From: Apoderus coryli
Lineage: Eukaryota; Arthropoda; Insecta; Coleoptera; Attelabidae
Direction: 5' to 3'
Assembly (NCBI GenBank): GCA_911728435.2
Contig: OU452201.1
Span: forward strand, 28,954,001-29,018,000
DNA length: 64,000 nt
In this document: positions 12,000-24,513 of the stretch, piece after piece
Numbering within the stretch: position 1 is the first letter of the stretch
Layout: every line of letters begins with the position of its first letter
The notes under the pieces: model-generated
What the model saw: only the letters and a program-made list of their open reading frames with translations
Database searches by the model: none
What the model was told of the DNA's origin: nothing
Program-made: the position numbers and the translations under genes

Positions 12000-12175
12000 G
12001 TTTGTTTGTTTGTTTGGCCTCTACCTTTTTAGGTAATACAGCCATCTTTGTAATTCTTGGACCTACAGTTTAGCGTGGAATCCGAACCACGGTCCTCGAC
12101 CGCCAGATGCCAGCACCCACGACTATATAGTCAATAACTACTTGGCATAGGCAAATCTACCGACTCGACCGGGAG
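12000..12175 (-). mobile_element. SINE, 5'-truncated copy with 12-bp target-site duplication
   Basis: On the minus strand the element ends in a (CAAA)n tail (12000-12016 on the + strand). It carries a pol III B-box-like GGTTCGGATTCC (about 12081-12092). It is bounded by perfect 12-bp direct repeats TTTAATATGTTT at 11988-11999 and 12176-12187. It matches the longer copy at 44235-44500 but lacks its 5' third. Tail, duplication and B box together mark an L1/LINE-mobilised SINE insertion. Confidence 0.85.
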
Positions 12176-12710
12176 TTTAATATGTTTATTATAATTATTA
12201 TTATAATTTCAGACAAATTAATAACAATATTGCGGCTACGAAAGCTAATAATACTCTGCCTTGTATCTAGGCGCAGCGAATAACCACTGTAAATATAAAG
12301 ACATTATTTTTACTATGTATTGTTCATTTACTTCAAAATCGTTGATTATAATAATTTATATCATATAATTATGTACAATAAATTCCACTTCATTCACTAT
12401 TTCTTCAAATTAAATTAAATCAGATTCAATTTACTCAGGGATCTTATAGTCTTTCCATTTTGAAATTAAACAAACAAAAGAAACATAAAAACAGGGGCAT
12501 CTTCAATTACTAAAAGTAGTTTTATTTGTTAAAATTTTAAATATATATACAGGGCCTCTGTTTCGTTTTCTTTGGGCTACCGTGTAGATTATTATTTTAA
12601 TTTTTTAATCGACAGGGTGTTTCTATATTGCCCAACATTGATATAGGGGCATATACCCTTAAAGAGCTTAGTTGTCTAAATACAGAGTGTCAAAGGTTCA
12701 AATTTAAAAT

Positions 12711-13321
12711 CGAAAGTTTGCCATAATTCAAAAACGCCTTCAAATATTTGTTTCAAATTTAGTGACCGCTATGTCCTTTAAGGAAGTCGTATTTTGACCT
12801 AAACAATATTTTAAAGAAATTACCCAGTGGCATGCTATAGGGGTTAGTGACTTTTGATTCCTCTATTTTTTACACCACTGGATTAAACATTTTTTACTTT
12901 TTTTTAATTCCCTGTTCATTTTTGCTTAAAAAAATAATAGCATTTTACGGGTTAAAGTGAACAGTTTTGCAGGAATTTGCCTGTAAACAAAAGTCCGCAA
13001 GTAAAGGATGCGTATGTATATAAAACCTACTTACAACTTTACTTGCAGACTTTTGTTTAGAGGTAAATTCCTGCAAAACTGTTCCCTTTTGACCCATGAA
13101 CATTTTTTTAGCAAAAGTGAACAGGGAATTGTAAAAAAATATGTTCATTCCAGTGGCGTAAAAAATAGGGGTATAAAAAGTGTCACTGACCCCTATAGCA
13201 TCCAGTGGTTGTTTTTCAAAAAATATTGTTTATGTGAAAATATGACTTTCTTAAAGAACATATCGGTCACGAAATTTGAAAAAAATATTCATAGGCGTTT
13301 TTGAATTATGGCAAATTTTCG
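12711..13321. mobile_element. Foldback element, long imperfect inverted repeat (~0.6 kb)
   Basis: The two halves mirror each other around about 13016. The ends pair 'cgaaagtttgccataattc' with its complement near 13300-13321. Inner blocks pair 'cagttttgcaggaatttgcc' with 'aaattcctgcaaaactg', and 'ccactgg' and 'gaccc.tatagca' segments pair as well. A CAGGGTGTTTC terminus lies just outside at 12613. No transposase. The open frames here are artefacts of the palindrome. Confidence 0.75.
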
Positions 13322-13729
13322 AAATTTATGTACTTGCAGATTTAACACAATATGCTAATAAAAAAATAAAAGTAAAGCAGTTAAATGACGCAACGATAAA
13401 AAATAACCTATTTTCCTTATAAATATGGTAATACCGAAGTCTGCATTTGTGTATGCGCGACAATCAAAAATTTAAGGGTAAAATAGTCTATTTCTGTCGA
13501 GGCTGTTGGTTACATTAGTGTTATCTGTCTCTCTCGCAAGCGAGAAATCTGAAGCTGGTGTTTGAGTAGGACCTTTGTTTAGAAATGTAATACATAATGT
13601 ATTATTAAAAACAAATTATTACCTATTAATAATTTAATGTGACCAACTGTGAAAAATGTTATTAAACATATTTTAAAAATACCTCTTGGTGAAATAGAGC
13701 CTGATCCCAATTCCGAAAGTTCTGATAGT

Positions 13730-13823
13730 ATTTTTTCTGACTTTTAATATTCCAGTTCAATTGGATAAATAAATGTTATATTATTTATCCAATTGAACTG
13801 GAATATTAAAAGTCAGAAAAAAT
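13730..13823. repeat. Perfect hairpin, 43-nt arms, 8-nt loop
   Basis: Bases 13730-13772 are the exact reverse complement of 13781-13823; the loop is atgttata. No mismatch was found. Size and shape resemble a hairpin-RNA precursor, but a perfect stem is more typical of a young snapback or an artefact. The sequence from 13322 to 13729 holds nothing recognisable. Confidence 0.93.
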
Positions 13824-15330
13824 AGTTATGAAAATGGCAATAAATATGTTTGCGAATAATATTTTGTGACGAAATCAAACTATTTAAACATTACTACATA
13901 CTTAGGTGTTTATTTTTCGTAACTATATGCCGAATTGACACTCATTAGGCGGGCAAATTCGGACCTATGGCTACAAATGGCGGCAATGGGATTCTCGTTT
14001 GACTATTTTCTATGTGTTTCAATTCAAAATGGAAATACTATACTCAAGAATTTGTACCGATTTTTAGGCGTTACAATAATTACCTACCTGAACGCGAAGC
14101 TCGCCATAGTCCTCTTAAGACATGACTTAACAAATAGAATTTCATTTTGGCCACGTTTTCGCGAAATTGGTGCACTGTGCTGCAATTTCGGACATCTTTA
14201 TTTTTGTTGCTCGATTCTTAGATCTTAATCTTTTTAGCATTTAACAACTCTTATTTGCTGATGTTTTTATAAATAATATAAATTTATACAACGATAAACA
14301 CCTTAAGTACCTATAATAAAATAAACCAGATTTCAAATCGCAGTACCACTTTGAGACAATTAAAAAGCGAAGCGTAAATAAATTTGTACAGCGATTGGCA
14401 GAAGTTTATATTTGAGACGTTTATAAACATAAATACAGATTTAAGGTAAGTTAAGAACGAGCACGTTGCACATTACGTTTTAGATCCATGCAAAAACACA
14501 TGCCCATATTAATTCAGGGTGTCTATTTATGAAGGGTTCATTACAACAACATTTTAAAATAAATTAATTGATTGATGTTTACTCCTGTTTCGTCGAAGAG
14601 TTCTAAAACCTTCGTTAATCGTAGATTTTATGACGTTTTGATTACTGCAGTCAATCTACACCTATATAAGAATATAGTGAAAGAATTATGACTTTCAATA
14701 GGCCTTGATTAAATCTTTTGTTACCCGTTTTTCAATAATGTAAACATCCACCGGGAAGAATAAGGGATGTTATTCTTTGTAATCAGGAGCGGCGTGTGCC
14801 TAAAAAATTACCGATGCTGGGACAAATTTTGCCGCCTCAATCTTAAGGCATTAAATATGAGTGAGGAAAAAATGTGCCCAACGAACATTTTTAACCTTAA
14901 TGCAAGTAAAAACTTTTAATGTAAAATAAATAATTTAATGAAATAGTAAATCCCGCATAACACTAATATAAACCAAATTGTAATAAGCAGTTTTAACACA
15001 AACAATATTTGTTGTTTCTGACATAGATATAAGTTAAGGAACATTGACAAAAACTAAAACCAAATCACTTTAGATGTTATAACTTATATCATAATATAGA
15101 TATGATAAAAACATTGCAGAATAACTAAAACAAAAACGTTGGATATTAACCCTACAATTTTAATATGATTTTTAAGAGATTTAGAGTTTTATTTGTGTAG
15201 GTTTTGTGTTTTTTACACTTAATTATATTGTTATAAATATATTTTAGATTATATAATATATTATAGTAGTTACAGTACAATGCAGATAACTTCGGTTGAA
15301 AAACAAATAAAGAATTATTATTATGCGCAT
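13824..15330. other. Intergenic, no gene recognised
   Basis: A 97-codon frame (13935-14228) has no family features I can see and no codon pattern supporting it. The rest is AT-rich, with stops in all frames. Confidence 0.45.
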
Positions 15331-15973
15331 TAGTAGAGAGATATTGCAGTCGCAAATAAGGTATAGCAGTATTAAGGTTAACCTTATTTTGACATCTAAG
15401 CATGCACATTTGATTTTAAAATAAGGTAAATTTTATTAAGGATAGTGGTTGACTTATAGCGCAATAAAAACAGGCACTAATAAGACTAGCCTTAATTTGA
15501 CATGTACGCATTTCCACTTGCATTCACTAATTAGGAATAACTTAATAAGGATAGTGCCTGTCCCTATTTGCCTTCTTTTGACGTTTGGCGGATTTGACGT
15601 TCATAACAACGTATTTTTGGCAGTTAGTTTTGTTTTAATTCACATAACTTCATTATTTTTGTTATTATGTATGGTTTATTGATATCTTTTGCGGGATTCC
15701 GGGCCGGTTTTAGTTTTATTTAAAAATTCTCTGTTAATTAAAACATTGTCCAAAATAACATGTTCAAAAAAATCAAAACAATTTAAAAGCGAGGTTAGTA
15801 ATAAGTTAAGATGAATCCTTAATAGTGCAAGTCACTATTTACAAGTTCGAATAACTCTCTAATCACTATACTTAATAAAATTTTAAAATCAAAGGCGCAT
15901 GCTCAGATGTCAAAATAAGGTTAACGTTAATACTGCTAGACCTTATTTGCGACTGCAATATCTCTCTAATACT
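15331..15973. mobile_element. Inverted-repeat element (~0.64 kb, ~115-bp arms)
   Basis: The left end (tagagagatattgcagtcgc, 'aaggttaaccttattttgac', 'aaaatttta') is mirrored at the right end (about 15862-15973) with few differences. The centre is non-coding and carries secondary repeats of the 'aataaggatagtg' block. This is MITE-like; no target duplication was resolved. Confidence 0.75.
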
Positions 15974-16072
15974 AGATCGACGTAAATATTACGACCACAT
16001 GAAAAAACAAAAATACATACTCAAGGTTTATTTAGGTATAAAAAATAAAATAGAGTAAACAACAGTGGCGGC

Positions 16073-16680
16073 TTGTCCTATGAAGCAAGTGAAGCAACGC
16101 TGCACCTAAATAATCAGTAAAATTAATAATATTTAAGTATTTAATTCTATTTTATTGTGTAATTATTTTTCTCCATATAAAATTTAAACTATAAATTAAT
16201 GTATACTTAATTTTCAACCTGCTTTACCATAAAACTGTAATTTTGAATTTCGTCTTCATCTGAAGCAGGCTTTATCCTATACACCTATTTAACATACTTA
16301 ATTTACATACCTATAGGTATTTCCCTCTTTTTTTATTCGTTAGTTAAACATTATTTATTTCGGTCTCTTTCTTCCCTGTATGCGGAAGTTGACACCCTTG
16401 CCAGTGCTTGTATCCTGTGACACACCAATAGCCTATTTATTTCTCATACACGTTCTTATGCAGATGAAGCGTGCTTCAAAGCATTTTCATCTATTATTCA
16501 GCAACAATGGGCAACTCTGCCATCTGGCATATACCCACTATAGAACCACCTATCTCTCTTCGTATAAACATAGTTGCCAGCATTTAATTGTACTAAGCAT
16601 AGCATACGAATCTTGCCATTAAAAAAACACTATAAGAAGCACGCTTAATATAGATGCAGCAGAGATTTAATGTAAAATAA
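16073..16680. repeat. Dispersed repeat with hAT-like terminus, copy 1
   Basis: It begins CAGTGGCGGCTTGTCC, a terminus typical of a group of hAT elements. It shares several blocks (tgtaattatttttctcc, gcaacaatgggcaac, aagcacgctt.atatagatg) with 36256-36505 in the same orientation. No intact transposase frame. Probably decayed copies of one non-autonomous DNA element. Confidence 0.6.
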
Positions 16681-18775
16681 GGTTATATGACAACGCTTGG
16701 CGAGTGTTTTGTACCTATATGTCGATTATTATTTTGATTATATCTATCTCTATCACACAGTCGAAAATTTCTAGTGCTATGCTAATATTATTTTTATTTA
16801 CTTTTCGGGAAGCTTAAAGTTTTGATATTTTAAATACAAATTAGTCTTTCTATTTAGTTACCTACATATTTAATTGAAGTTTTAAAATCTGAAAAAGTAG
16901 TGAACGAATTAAAAAATATATATAAGGTTATTAATTAGTAGGTACCTAACCTATTTTTATCAAAAATAAATGGGTAGGTACCGTAAAATATTGTTTTTTT
17001 TATATTACAATATCTCATACTTTAATATGGAAGAAGCAAGTGGAAATAGTACACATCAGCAGCGTAAATTATATTTACGCTGACATCAGGTAAGCGCAGT
17101 TATTATGAAAAATGGTATTTTATTTTTTAATTTTAACTAAAGTTTTTTTAATCAATACTCCTTTTAAGAACAGAAAAATCTTGTTAAAAATATACAGACA
17201 CACCTGTTCCAGATTTAAATAAATGTTTGGTAAATATAAATAAAGACAAATTCATAAAAGCAGAGCTTTTAATAATACCTGGGACGTATTATGATTTGCT
17301 AACAGATAGCATAAAAGTAATTTGATTGACAGTTTCATAAAATGTGTTTAATTTAGTATTATTATGAAGTAGGTAAATATATTCTAGATATTAATTACCC
17401 TTTTACGTTTTTTTTTTTAATATATATAAACGGTTTAAATATTTTTCATATATTGAATTGTGCCGTTGCTAAGTACAAAATTGTATAATTGCATTGTCCT
17501 CTTAATAAGTACATCAACCTTCGTTTACTCTGTAGATAAATTCCTAATGGTAATAATAGCGGCACCTAACGTAAGACGCCCAATATTTATCGTTTTGTTG
17601 TGGGTGCAAAATGTGATATTCTTACATGCGTGTTTTATGCATGTGTGCGGAGGATAATATTTCAGTCTGTTATAGGTGGGTACCGCGCCTTGAAGTACTT
17701 GTAGAATTGCTAATTATTTACCATCATGATAAAGGCTACATTCTGTACTACATAAAAATTTTAATGTTGGCATTGAAATTTGCAAATATTATTATTAAAA
17801 ATATCTCAATTATGGGTTAATTTTATTTAATATACCGGGCTTAGTTTAAAATTAAACATACGAATTTATTTTTCATATTTAATATTGACTGAAAAATAAT
17901 GATAACAATTGACAAATCAAATAAAAATAAATTTAGGACCTGATAAGTACGTTGAATAATGTTTCATGTGTGTGTACGTCTCCTGTATATATTTTTAAAA
18001 TACCTGAAGGAGGCAAAATAAAAAATGATCGTATTTATAAGGATAGTACAAAAAGATGTCAAATATAAAATATAGGGATATTAATAGGAAATGGCATATA
18101 ATTTCTGAACCCTCAACCCAAAGAAAATAAAATAATTTTAAATTTGACCAAAACGGTTCAACAAAAAAATTTTGAAAATCGCGCATTTTCACTTAGTTAA
18201 CGTGTAGCCAAAATTAATTGCTCACCGATAAATTAACTAACCAAACTTTTAATTACGACAAAATAGGGGTTTTCCAAAAAACATTCTTATAATATACATA
18301 TAACTTAGCATAGCTTTTTATTATATATAAGACAAAATAAGAACGAACATTTTTAGAAGCACTAGCACTGCGCACACTTTCGAATTATTTGGTGTTATTT
18401 AAAAGCGGTTTGTGTTTAGTGTATGCGTTCATGTATTTTCGATTGGCAGATCCATGACATATGAGTATATCATACTTTTTTGGGAACTGATTGCGTAGCT
18501 GTCCCCGTAGGTTCCTTGATGTTAACGCTTGCCCTACACATTTAAGTACAAAAAAAATTCAAGCTCGGCATATCATTTTTCACAACTGCTTACCAAACTC
18601 TTTCAAAAATAGTATTTTTGAGGATGTTCTAGAGTCCAGCCTTTTATTTGCTTATCAAGTTATAAAATATTTCCATGGGCCAGCTTCGGCTTCCACGGCG
18701 ACAACTATATTTTTATTTCATGTATCTACTAGTAGATATCCATCCCAGTTTTCGTAAATTAAGTTATAATAAAGT
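16681..18775. other. Intergenic, no gene recognised
   Basis: AT-rich DNA. Frames near 17460-17820 and 18490-18860 show no recognisable domain, signal peptide or splice-supported structure, and are probably chance. Confidence 0.45.
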
Positions 18776-18930
18776 ACAAGGTGTTCAGAAAGGGTGCGCT
18801 GTCCATTATAATCTTTGCCACATAATTTTCCAAAACTTTCTCAAATTGCCCCTTAAATAAAAACATTCAAACTTTTCCTTTTTTTTAATTCAATTTATAA
18901 ATGCCCGCCACCCTTTCTGGACACGTTGTA
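18776..18930. mobile_element. Short MITE (~155 bp) with ~24-bp terminal inverted repeats
   Basis: The left end acaaggtgttcagaaagggt is mirrored by ccctttctggacacgttgta at the right end, with a few mismatches. The interior is non-coding. It belongs to the general class of small insect elements with GGTGT..C termini. Confidence 0.7.
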
Positions 18931-19436
18931 TAATTGCATTACTTGTATTTATTGGTGCTGAATATTTTTATTAAATTATTTTTTATTTATTAATTAGGGT
19001 TGGTTTTATAGTTTTCAAAAATGACACATTTTGACTGTCTGTCTAATGTTCAGCATTTGTATTTTCTGACAATTCTTTGAGAAACATTAGATTAATTTCA
19101 TTATGTGTGTGACATTCTCTCATCGTGAATATTATGCTTATGGCTTCTGCAATGGAAGATCAAATCTTGAGTTGCCCAGTACAGCGTTGATTTCCGAATC
19201 AGAGAGAAGGGTTTTTCAACAAATCTTTAATACTGCCTGGTATGTTTCGAGTGCCAGAATTGTATGTGAACTGGAATCGGGACTTGATGTTGAACTAAAA
19301 GAGGCTATCACATTAAAATTGTTCGCGACCACCCCGTAACCTTATGGGTTAATCTGTCAAAATAATTCATTTTTCTAAAATATTCTTCAATTACCAAAAA
19401 ACTTTCAAACGTCTGTCTTTGCAGGTGACGAAATAA

Positions 19437-20908
19437 TAATAATAACAGCATTTATTTCAGTATCATGTTACAAAACATAAATCGAAACACGTCACAACAA
19501 AACCCACACATAAGAGAACTATAACTGTATCACATAGATAAATATTCATCTAAATCATAAGGTTCTAAAAGTAGTAATAAGGTTCTAATTTTCTTTTTAA
19601 ATTCCTTAAAATTATTAACACATTTTATGTTGTCTGGCAATTTGTTGAATAATTTTATACACATGTAATGTGGGCCCTTCTCAGAGAGTGTCAGGCGATG
19701 TACTGGGTAGTTTATATTTACAGTCCTGGTATTACACTCATGATGTACGTTTGTGTCAAATATACACTTATTTTTAAAAAAGAAAACAAGGCATTCGTAA
19801 ATATAAAGTCCATATACTGTTAAAAATCCCTCCCGCTTAAATAAACCTCTACAAGAAGAATAAGGATCAACCTTTTTAATAATTCTCAGTATACGTTTCT
19901 GTGCTACAAAGATGGTTCGAACATCAATGTCCCTGCCTCAAAAAATTAACCCATACCTCAAAACTGACTCAAAATTTGCAAAATACATGATCTTAAGGGT
20001 TCTTTCATTCATGTACCTAGCAACAACTCGAAGTGCATAGCTCACTGAATTTAGTTTTCTAACAGTCTCTGCTATGTGCGTTGACCAATCCAAATTCTGA
20101 ATTAAATAAATGCCCAGAAACTTGTGTTTTCCTCAAGTTTTATCGATCTATTTCCTGAAGGTATGGAAAAATTAAAAGGAATCGAAAGTCGGGAAGCTTT
20201 TGTTCTAAATAAAACCGCGCTTGTCTTGTTATGATTCAATAACAATCTATTCCGTGTGAACCAAGTCAAAACACTTTTGAAGAAAACACCAGCATCCCGG
20301 CACAAAAACTGGAAATTTGAATTACTCACAATCAAATTGGTATCATCAACAAAACTTGTTAGATCCACATCAGATTCGCCCAGTACAGTATTTAAATCAT
20401 TAAGAAAGACAATGATAAGAAAGGGACCCAAAACACTTCCCTGCGCTATACCAAAATGACTTACCTCAATCCCTGAAGCATCTAGCTTTCCATGTCTCAA
20501 AAGATGGACTGTTTGTTGCCTTCCAAATATATATGATTTAAACCATCTTCGAGCATTACCACGTACTCCATACAAATCTAGTTTGTGCAACAAAAAGTGT
20601 CTATTCACGCAATCATAAGCATAAATCATTAAATATTCCTAATGGCAACTCATTATTTTCTAATTGCTTCAAAATAATTTTTAAAAATTCAAACATAGCT
20701 TTTGAGTTGATCTATTTTTCAAATATCCATGCTGGTTATCAGAAAATAAGTGACAACTGTTCATAAATGCCAACAGTCTTTGACACATTTGAAATTTGAA
20801 AGAATTACTAAATATGTAGCTTAAAACGTTACTTACCAGTGCCACTGAAAGCTTAACAATGCTACATGGAATACCGTCTATACCACAGCTATGTTCTTCA
20901 TTTTGCAT
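19437..20908 (-). pseudogene. Jockey-like non-LTR reverse transcriptase relic, internally deleted
   Basis: Minus-strand fragments in order: 'SCGIDGIPCSIVKL' (start of the RT), an abrupt junction to 'LLAFMNSCHLFSDNQHGYLK', then a 175-codon frame. That frame has 'YAYDCVNRHFLLHKL' (first catalytic Asp region, altered), 'AQGSVLGPF' (normally PQGS) and 'FVDDTNL' (the YxDD box). A decayed C-terminus runs down to about 19560. The 3' end carries 'aataaatgctg' followed by a (TTA)n tail at 19437-19447. Frameshifts and a missing block between RT motifs show it is dead. Between 18931 and 19436 nothing else is recognised. Confidence 0.85.
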
Positions 20909-21530
20909 GAAACAATTTTAATTTCGGTTGGAATAACCGGATACAAAAATAACGATTGGTCATTTGCCTGGATAGAACACCGAAATGGTAAGTAATCTAA
21001 GTCGCGAAGTCAATCTGGAATTACATTTAAGAGGTGTTTGTTGTACTTGAAATGGCGAATATTTTTTGGAGACAAAATAAATTCTCCAATCAAAAACCGT
21101 TGAAAATATGTATAAGAAGTGTTAAGACATAACACTCCAAAACAGATAAAGAATTCAAAAATGTTATTAGCTTTAAGTTTGCTGAGACACCTTTATGTTG
21201 GAGTGAAAGAAGTTGCAATATTACATACTTGATTAGGGTAAAAATAATATATCAAGTTAGTATTAATTAGTTGAAAATAAGTAAAAGCAACTTTTCATAG
21301 ACATGTGTAGTTATATCAAGTTATGGTACGCTGCACTGTATACCGCATATTCAGATTATTATTATTAATTGATACGAAATGTGTTCCTATTAAATAACCA
21401 TATTAAGTATTTTTAGGCCCTATTTATACAACTGTATATTATGTTATGTTTATATTATTTTTTCTAGTTACTAATGAAAATTTAATATAGTGAATGTTTA
21501 GTGGTAGAATTATTTAAATTTCTTTGCAAC
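20909..21530. other. Upstream region of the cuticle-type gene
   Basis: AT-rich and non-coding. No repeat partner was seen in the window. It is the likely home of enhancer elements, but no specific site can be named. Confidence 0.4.
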
Positions 21531-21565
21531 TATATAAAGGCGGTATTTGTTAAAACTTATTCAGT
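21531..21565 (+). promoter_or_regulatory. Core promoter: TATA box plus TCAGT initiator
   Basis: TATATAAAG begins at 21531 and TCAGT lies at 21561-21565. The initiator A at 21563 is 32 bp from the first T of the TATA box, the standard arthropod spacing. Predicted transcription start is 21563, giving a 67-nt 5' leader before the ATG at 21630. TATA plus TCAGT is usual for inducible, tissue-specific cuticle genes. Confidence 0.87.
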
Positions 21566-21629
21566 ATTAACACCGACTTCAAATTATCCAAAAGTTCGTT
21601 TTCATTTATAATTAAAATTTAAACAAAAA

Positions 21630-22817
21630 ATGATTTGTAAATTGTTCGTTGCCTTTTTGGTTTTGGTTGTAGCATGTCATGCTTTGGAATCAATTGGAAT
21701 CCATGAAACTGTGGATTATAAAGCTCATCCCAAGTAAGTTTCTAATAAAGTTGCTTATATTCTGTCGTTCGCGGGTGTTCTGCAAAAAATATCCATAAAA
21801 CAATATTCATAAAATATTAGATTAGTTGATGACTTTCCCGCTTTTTACTTTTGTCGATTTTAGGGAACGATATATATATTTAAAAGATAATTTTCTGCCA
21901 CATTTATATTTTTTGAAAAAGCTCTTCCCGTTTACGCTAGTTGAAAAAGTCTCATTTGGAGGCACATTAAAATCTTTTAGGTTCCGTTGATGTTTGTCAG
22001 TAGTAAGTAATTATCTCTTATTTAAACTGAATTAAATGTTTCGCTGTTTTTTACAAATACTAAACCCCTAATTTCATAACAACCTCTCGATGGTTCGATG
22101 CCTATCATCAACACAAACCAATTGTTGTCATATAGGAGTTCCTATATAAATTAATTGACAAAATGTACCGTAAATGAATACAGCTCGAATTGAATTCCAC
22201 TAGTTTTCCATTGGCGGTTTCATTTTGATATCCGAAACAACACTAACACGAGGGCGAAGTCGAAATTACATAACCTTACGTTTCGAGATATTCACATGTA
22301 CGGTTTTTTAGAAAAATTAGAATTCATTCACAGATTTCAAATAATACAATGTTCTGTCAGATATATGTTTGAGTTGAGGGTAGTTTTAGTTTCTTCACTT
22401 ACTTTGTTTTTAGTATGTAATTCTGCTAGTTAAGGTTCATTAAGAAGAGGTAAAATAGCAACGTACAACACGAGTTATGTGCTTGATTTTATAAAATTGG
22501 ACTGAGTAAATTTCGAATTTAATGATTAGGTGGCATTTATTTATTTAAAGTCAACTTAATCGTAAGATTTATATCACGAACCTTTGAAACATAATTTGAG
22601 TTTCTAATAAGAAAGAAATTGCTTTACTTTTATTAGATACGAATTCAAGTATGGTGTACTAGATCACAAAACAGCCGACCAGAAAGAACGCTCTGAATCA
22701 CGGGATGGGGATGTGACGAAACAAGAGTACACATGGTCAGAGAAAGACAGAAGTGTTAAAGTGTCCAAAATTGATGCTCATGCACAGCCAATTGAAATCC
22801 ATGATATTGGCCATTAA
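21630..22817 (+). CDS. Cuticle-type protein with Rebers-Riddiford (RR-2-like) chitin-binding domain, 94 aa
   Basis: Exon 1 is 21630-21733 and exon 2 is 22637-22817, joined in phase 2 by GTAAGT...ATTAG sites. The protein starts with a clear signal peptide (MICKLFVAFLVLVVACHA), so it should be secreted. A short linker leads to 'YEFKYGVLDHKTADQKERSE', then 'RDGDVTKQEYTW', the core of the chitin_bind_4 domain. The domain is divergent. After 'YTWSEKD' the family's usual '..G..R.V.Y.AD...GFNA' end becomes 'RSVKVSKIDAHAQPIEIH', so the last aromatic/Gly-Phe residues that contact chitin are missing. At 94 aa it is shorter than typical RR-2 proteins. It could be a structural cuticle component with weak chitin binding, or a neofunctionalised secreted protein. 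Exon-intron layout (signal peptide cut by intron 1) is typical of the family. Upstream lies a good promoter; the 3' UTR ends near two AATAAA signals. Confidence 0.87.
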
Positions 22818-23221
22818 TTTAATGGCAATGTTCATTAACAAATTGCGGAAAAATAATTGTAATAAGTCAAATACAAAAGGTCACTTTGTTTCCACATATT
22901 TCACAAAGTAATTTAAAACAGAAATCCACACCATTTATAGTAATTTTATTATAATTTTATTACTACTACTATGACTATTAAAGATGGCTCAATGAAAACG
23001 AAATAGCGGCTTTTTCGAATATGAAATATTAAGGGCGGCATTTTTGGCGAAAATTGTAGTTTTTATACCTGTTTCATTTTCATGTGCCATATATGGTTGA
23101 TTTCAATTTGTTAAAAAAAAATAATACTATTTGCTATGTGTGTTGTTTGGAAATAATCGCGTACTATAGCAATTTGTTTATATTTTTGATTATAGTTTGT
23201 TGTATCAATGTGTATGTTTTA

Positions 23222-23243
23222 AATAAATTATATGTATAATAAA
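23222..23243 (+). promoter_or_regulatory. Poly(A) signals of the cuticle-type gene
   Basis: Two AATAAA hexamers, at 23222-23227 and 23238-23243, are the first canonical ones after the stop at 22817. They imply a 3' UTR of about 430-450 nt and lie just before a foldback element. Confidence 0.6.
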
Positions 23244-23275
23244 AGTATGAATTATTATTTTATTAATGCTGTGTA

Positions 23276-24513
23276 CCGGGTGTCCCAAACTTGGCGTCCC
23301 AGGCCTATTGTATGAAAACGAGATTAGATATTAAAAATCTTTTGTGGTATAAATTGTGTTGCATTCATGTATATTTTACGCCAAAAAAATATTTTTTTCC
23401 GATTTTGCAAAATGGAGAAGACATCATCAGTATTATTTTTCCACGAACATACCTATAGTTTGCCACATTCCGAATTTTCCTAAATACCCTTTTACTAATA
23501 AATTTTTTTCTATCTTCATCCGCTAAAAAGCTAGCTAGTGCCAAAACTGACAAAAAATAGTATTAAAATATAATTCAACATTGCCATGTCAAATCAAATG
23601 CTCCATAAAAAACAATTATATTGTCACATTACTATTGACAATGGTTGTCAAAATAATAAAGAATTAATTGTCAAAACAATAAATACGATACAGAAAGTAA
23701 TAACAGGTAGGTACTTATTTACAACGTATTTATAACAAAAATGTTTTCGACTGACGAAATGAAAAATAATATAATAATTGTTTAATTTATTGCAAAAGAT
23801 GCGTTTTGGTTTTATATAGTGCAGACAATGTCATCTTCGTCTCATCATCTTTGTTTCTTTCAATTATCAGCCATATTTTTTCGACAAAGAAAATAATAAA
23901 AATTATATAATAAACCAAAAAGTATGATACAATAATAAGTTTAAAATTGCTTTCCATGTAGCATTTGATGATTTACATGGTTAAGTCAAATATCTTGCAA
24001 AACATTTTTTTGTGCATAAAATCATATATTTTCATTTGTCGAGAACATTTTTTTGGTATAGACTGTAAATAATTACCTTCCGTATATAATATTCAATATT
24101 TTGACAAATAAATAATAATTATTGTGACAACAGTTGTCACTAATAATCAAACAGAATATTTTTTTTCCATGGAGCACTTGATTGGTAACATTGCTAAATT
24201 AAATAATATTTAAGGATTTATTTTGTGTGGGCGCGCTAACTTTTTAACGAAAAGAGATAGAATTTTTTTTTTCGAAAAGTTTTGGAAAAAAAATGGATCT
24301 TTTCGATTGTAGCAAAATACAGGCATGTTCGTGGAATAATAACATTGATGACGTCATTTTCTCCTCTCTCTCATTTTGCGAAATTGGAAAATAATATTTT
24401 GCTTTCCCAAAATGGACCTTAGCGCAACTCAATTTAGCACTTTAAAAAAGATTTTTATTATCTTATCTGGTTTTCATACAATAGTCCTGGGGCACCGAGT
24501 TTGGGACACCCTG
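23276..24513. mobile_element. Foldback DNA element, ~1.24 kb, long terminal inverted repeats
   Basis: Starts CGGGTGTCCCAAACTTGG and ends with its complement GAGTTTGGGACACCCTG. The arms continue to pair for several hundred bases with divergence: 'tattgtatgaaaacga' with 'ttttcatacaatag', 'tttttccacgaacat' with 'atgttcgtggaataa', and 'attgacaatggttgtca' with 'tgacaacagttgtca'. TAC stands on both sides (23274-23276 and 24514-24516), a possible target duplication. No transposase frame. It lies between the cuticle gene and the first visible Naa15 exon. Confidence 0.82.

Noticed and set aside
13935..14228. 97-codon open frame
   Set aside because: No recognisable domain, no splice or promoter context, in AT-rich DNA where such lengths occur by chance.
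15152..15682. Frames of 77-85 codons
   Set aside because: They lie within an inverted-repeat element and follow its symmetry, not codon structure.
18491..19339. Open frames of 61-88 codons
   Set aside because: Overlapping frames without family features; one is cut by a MITE.
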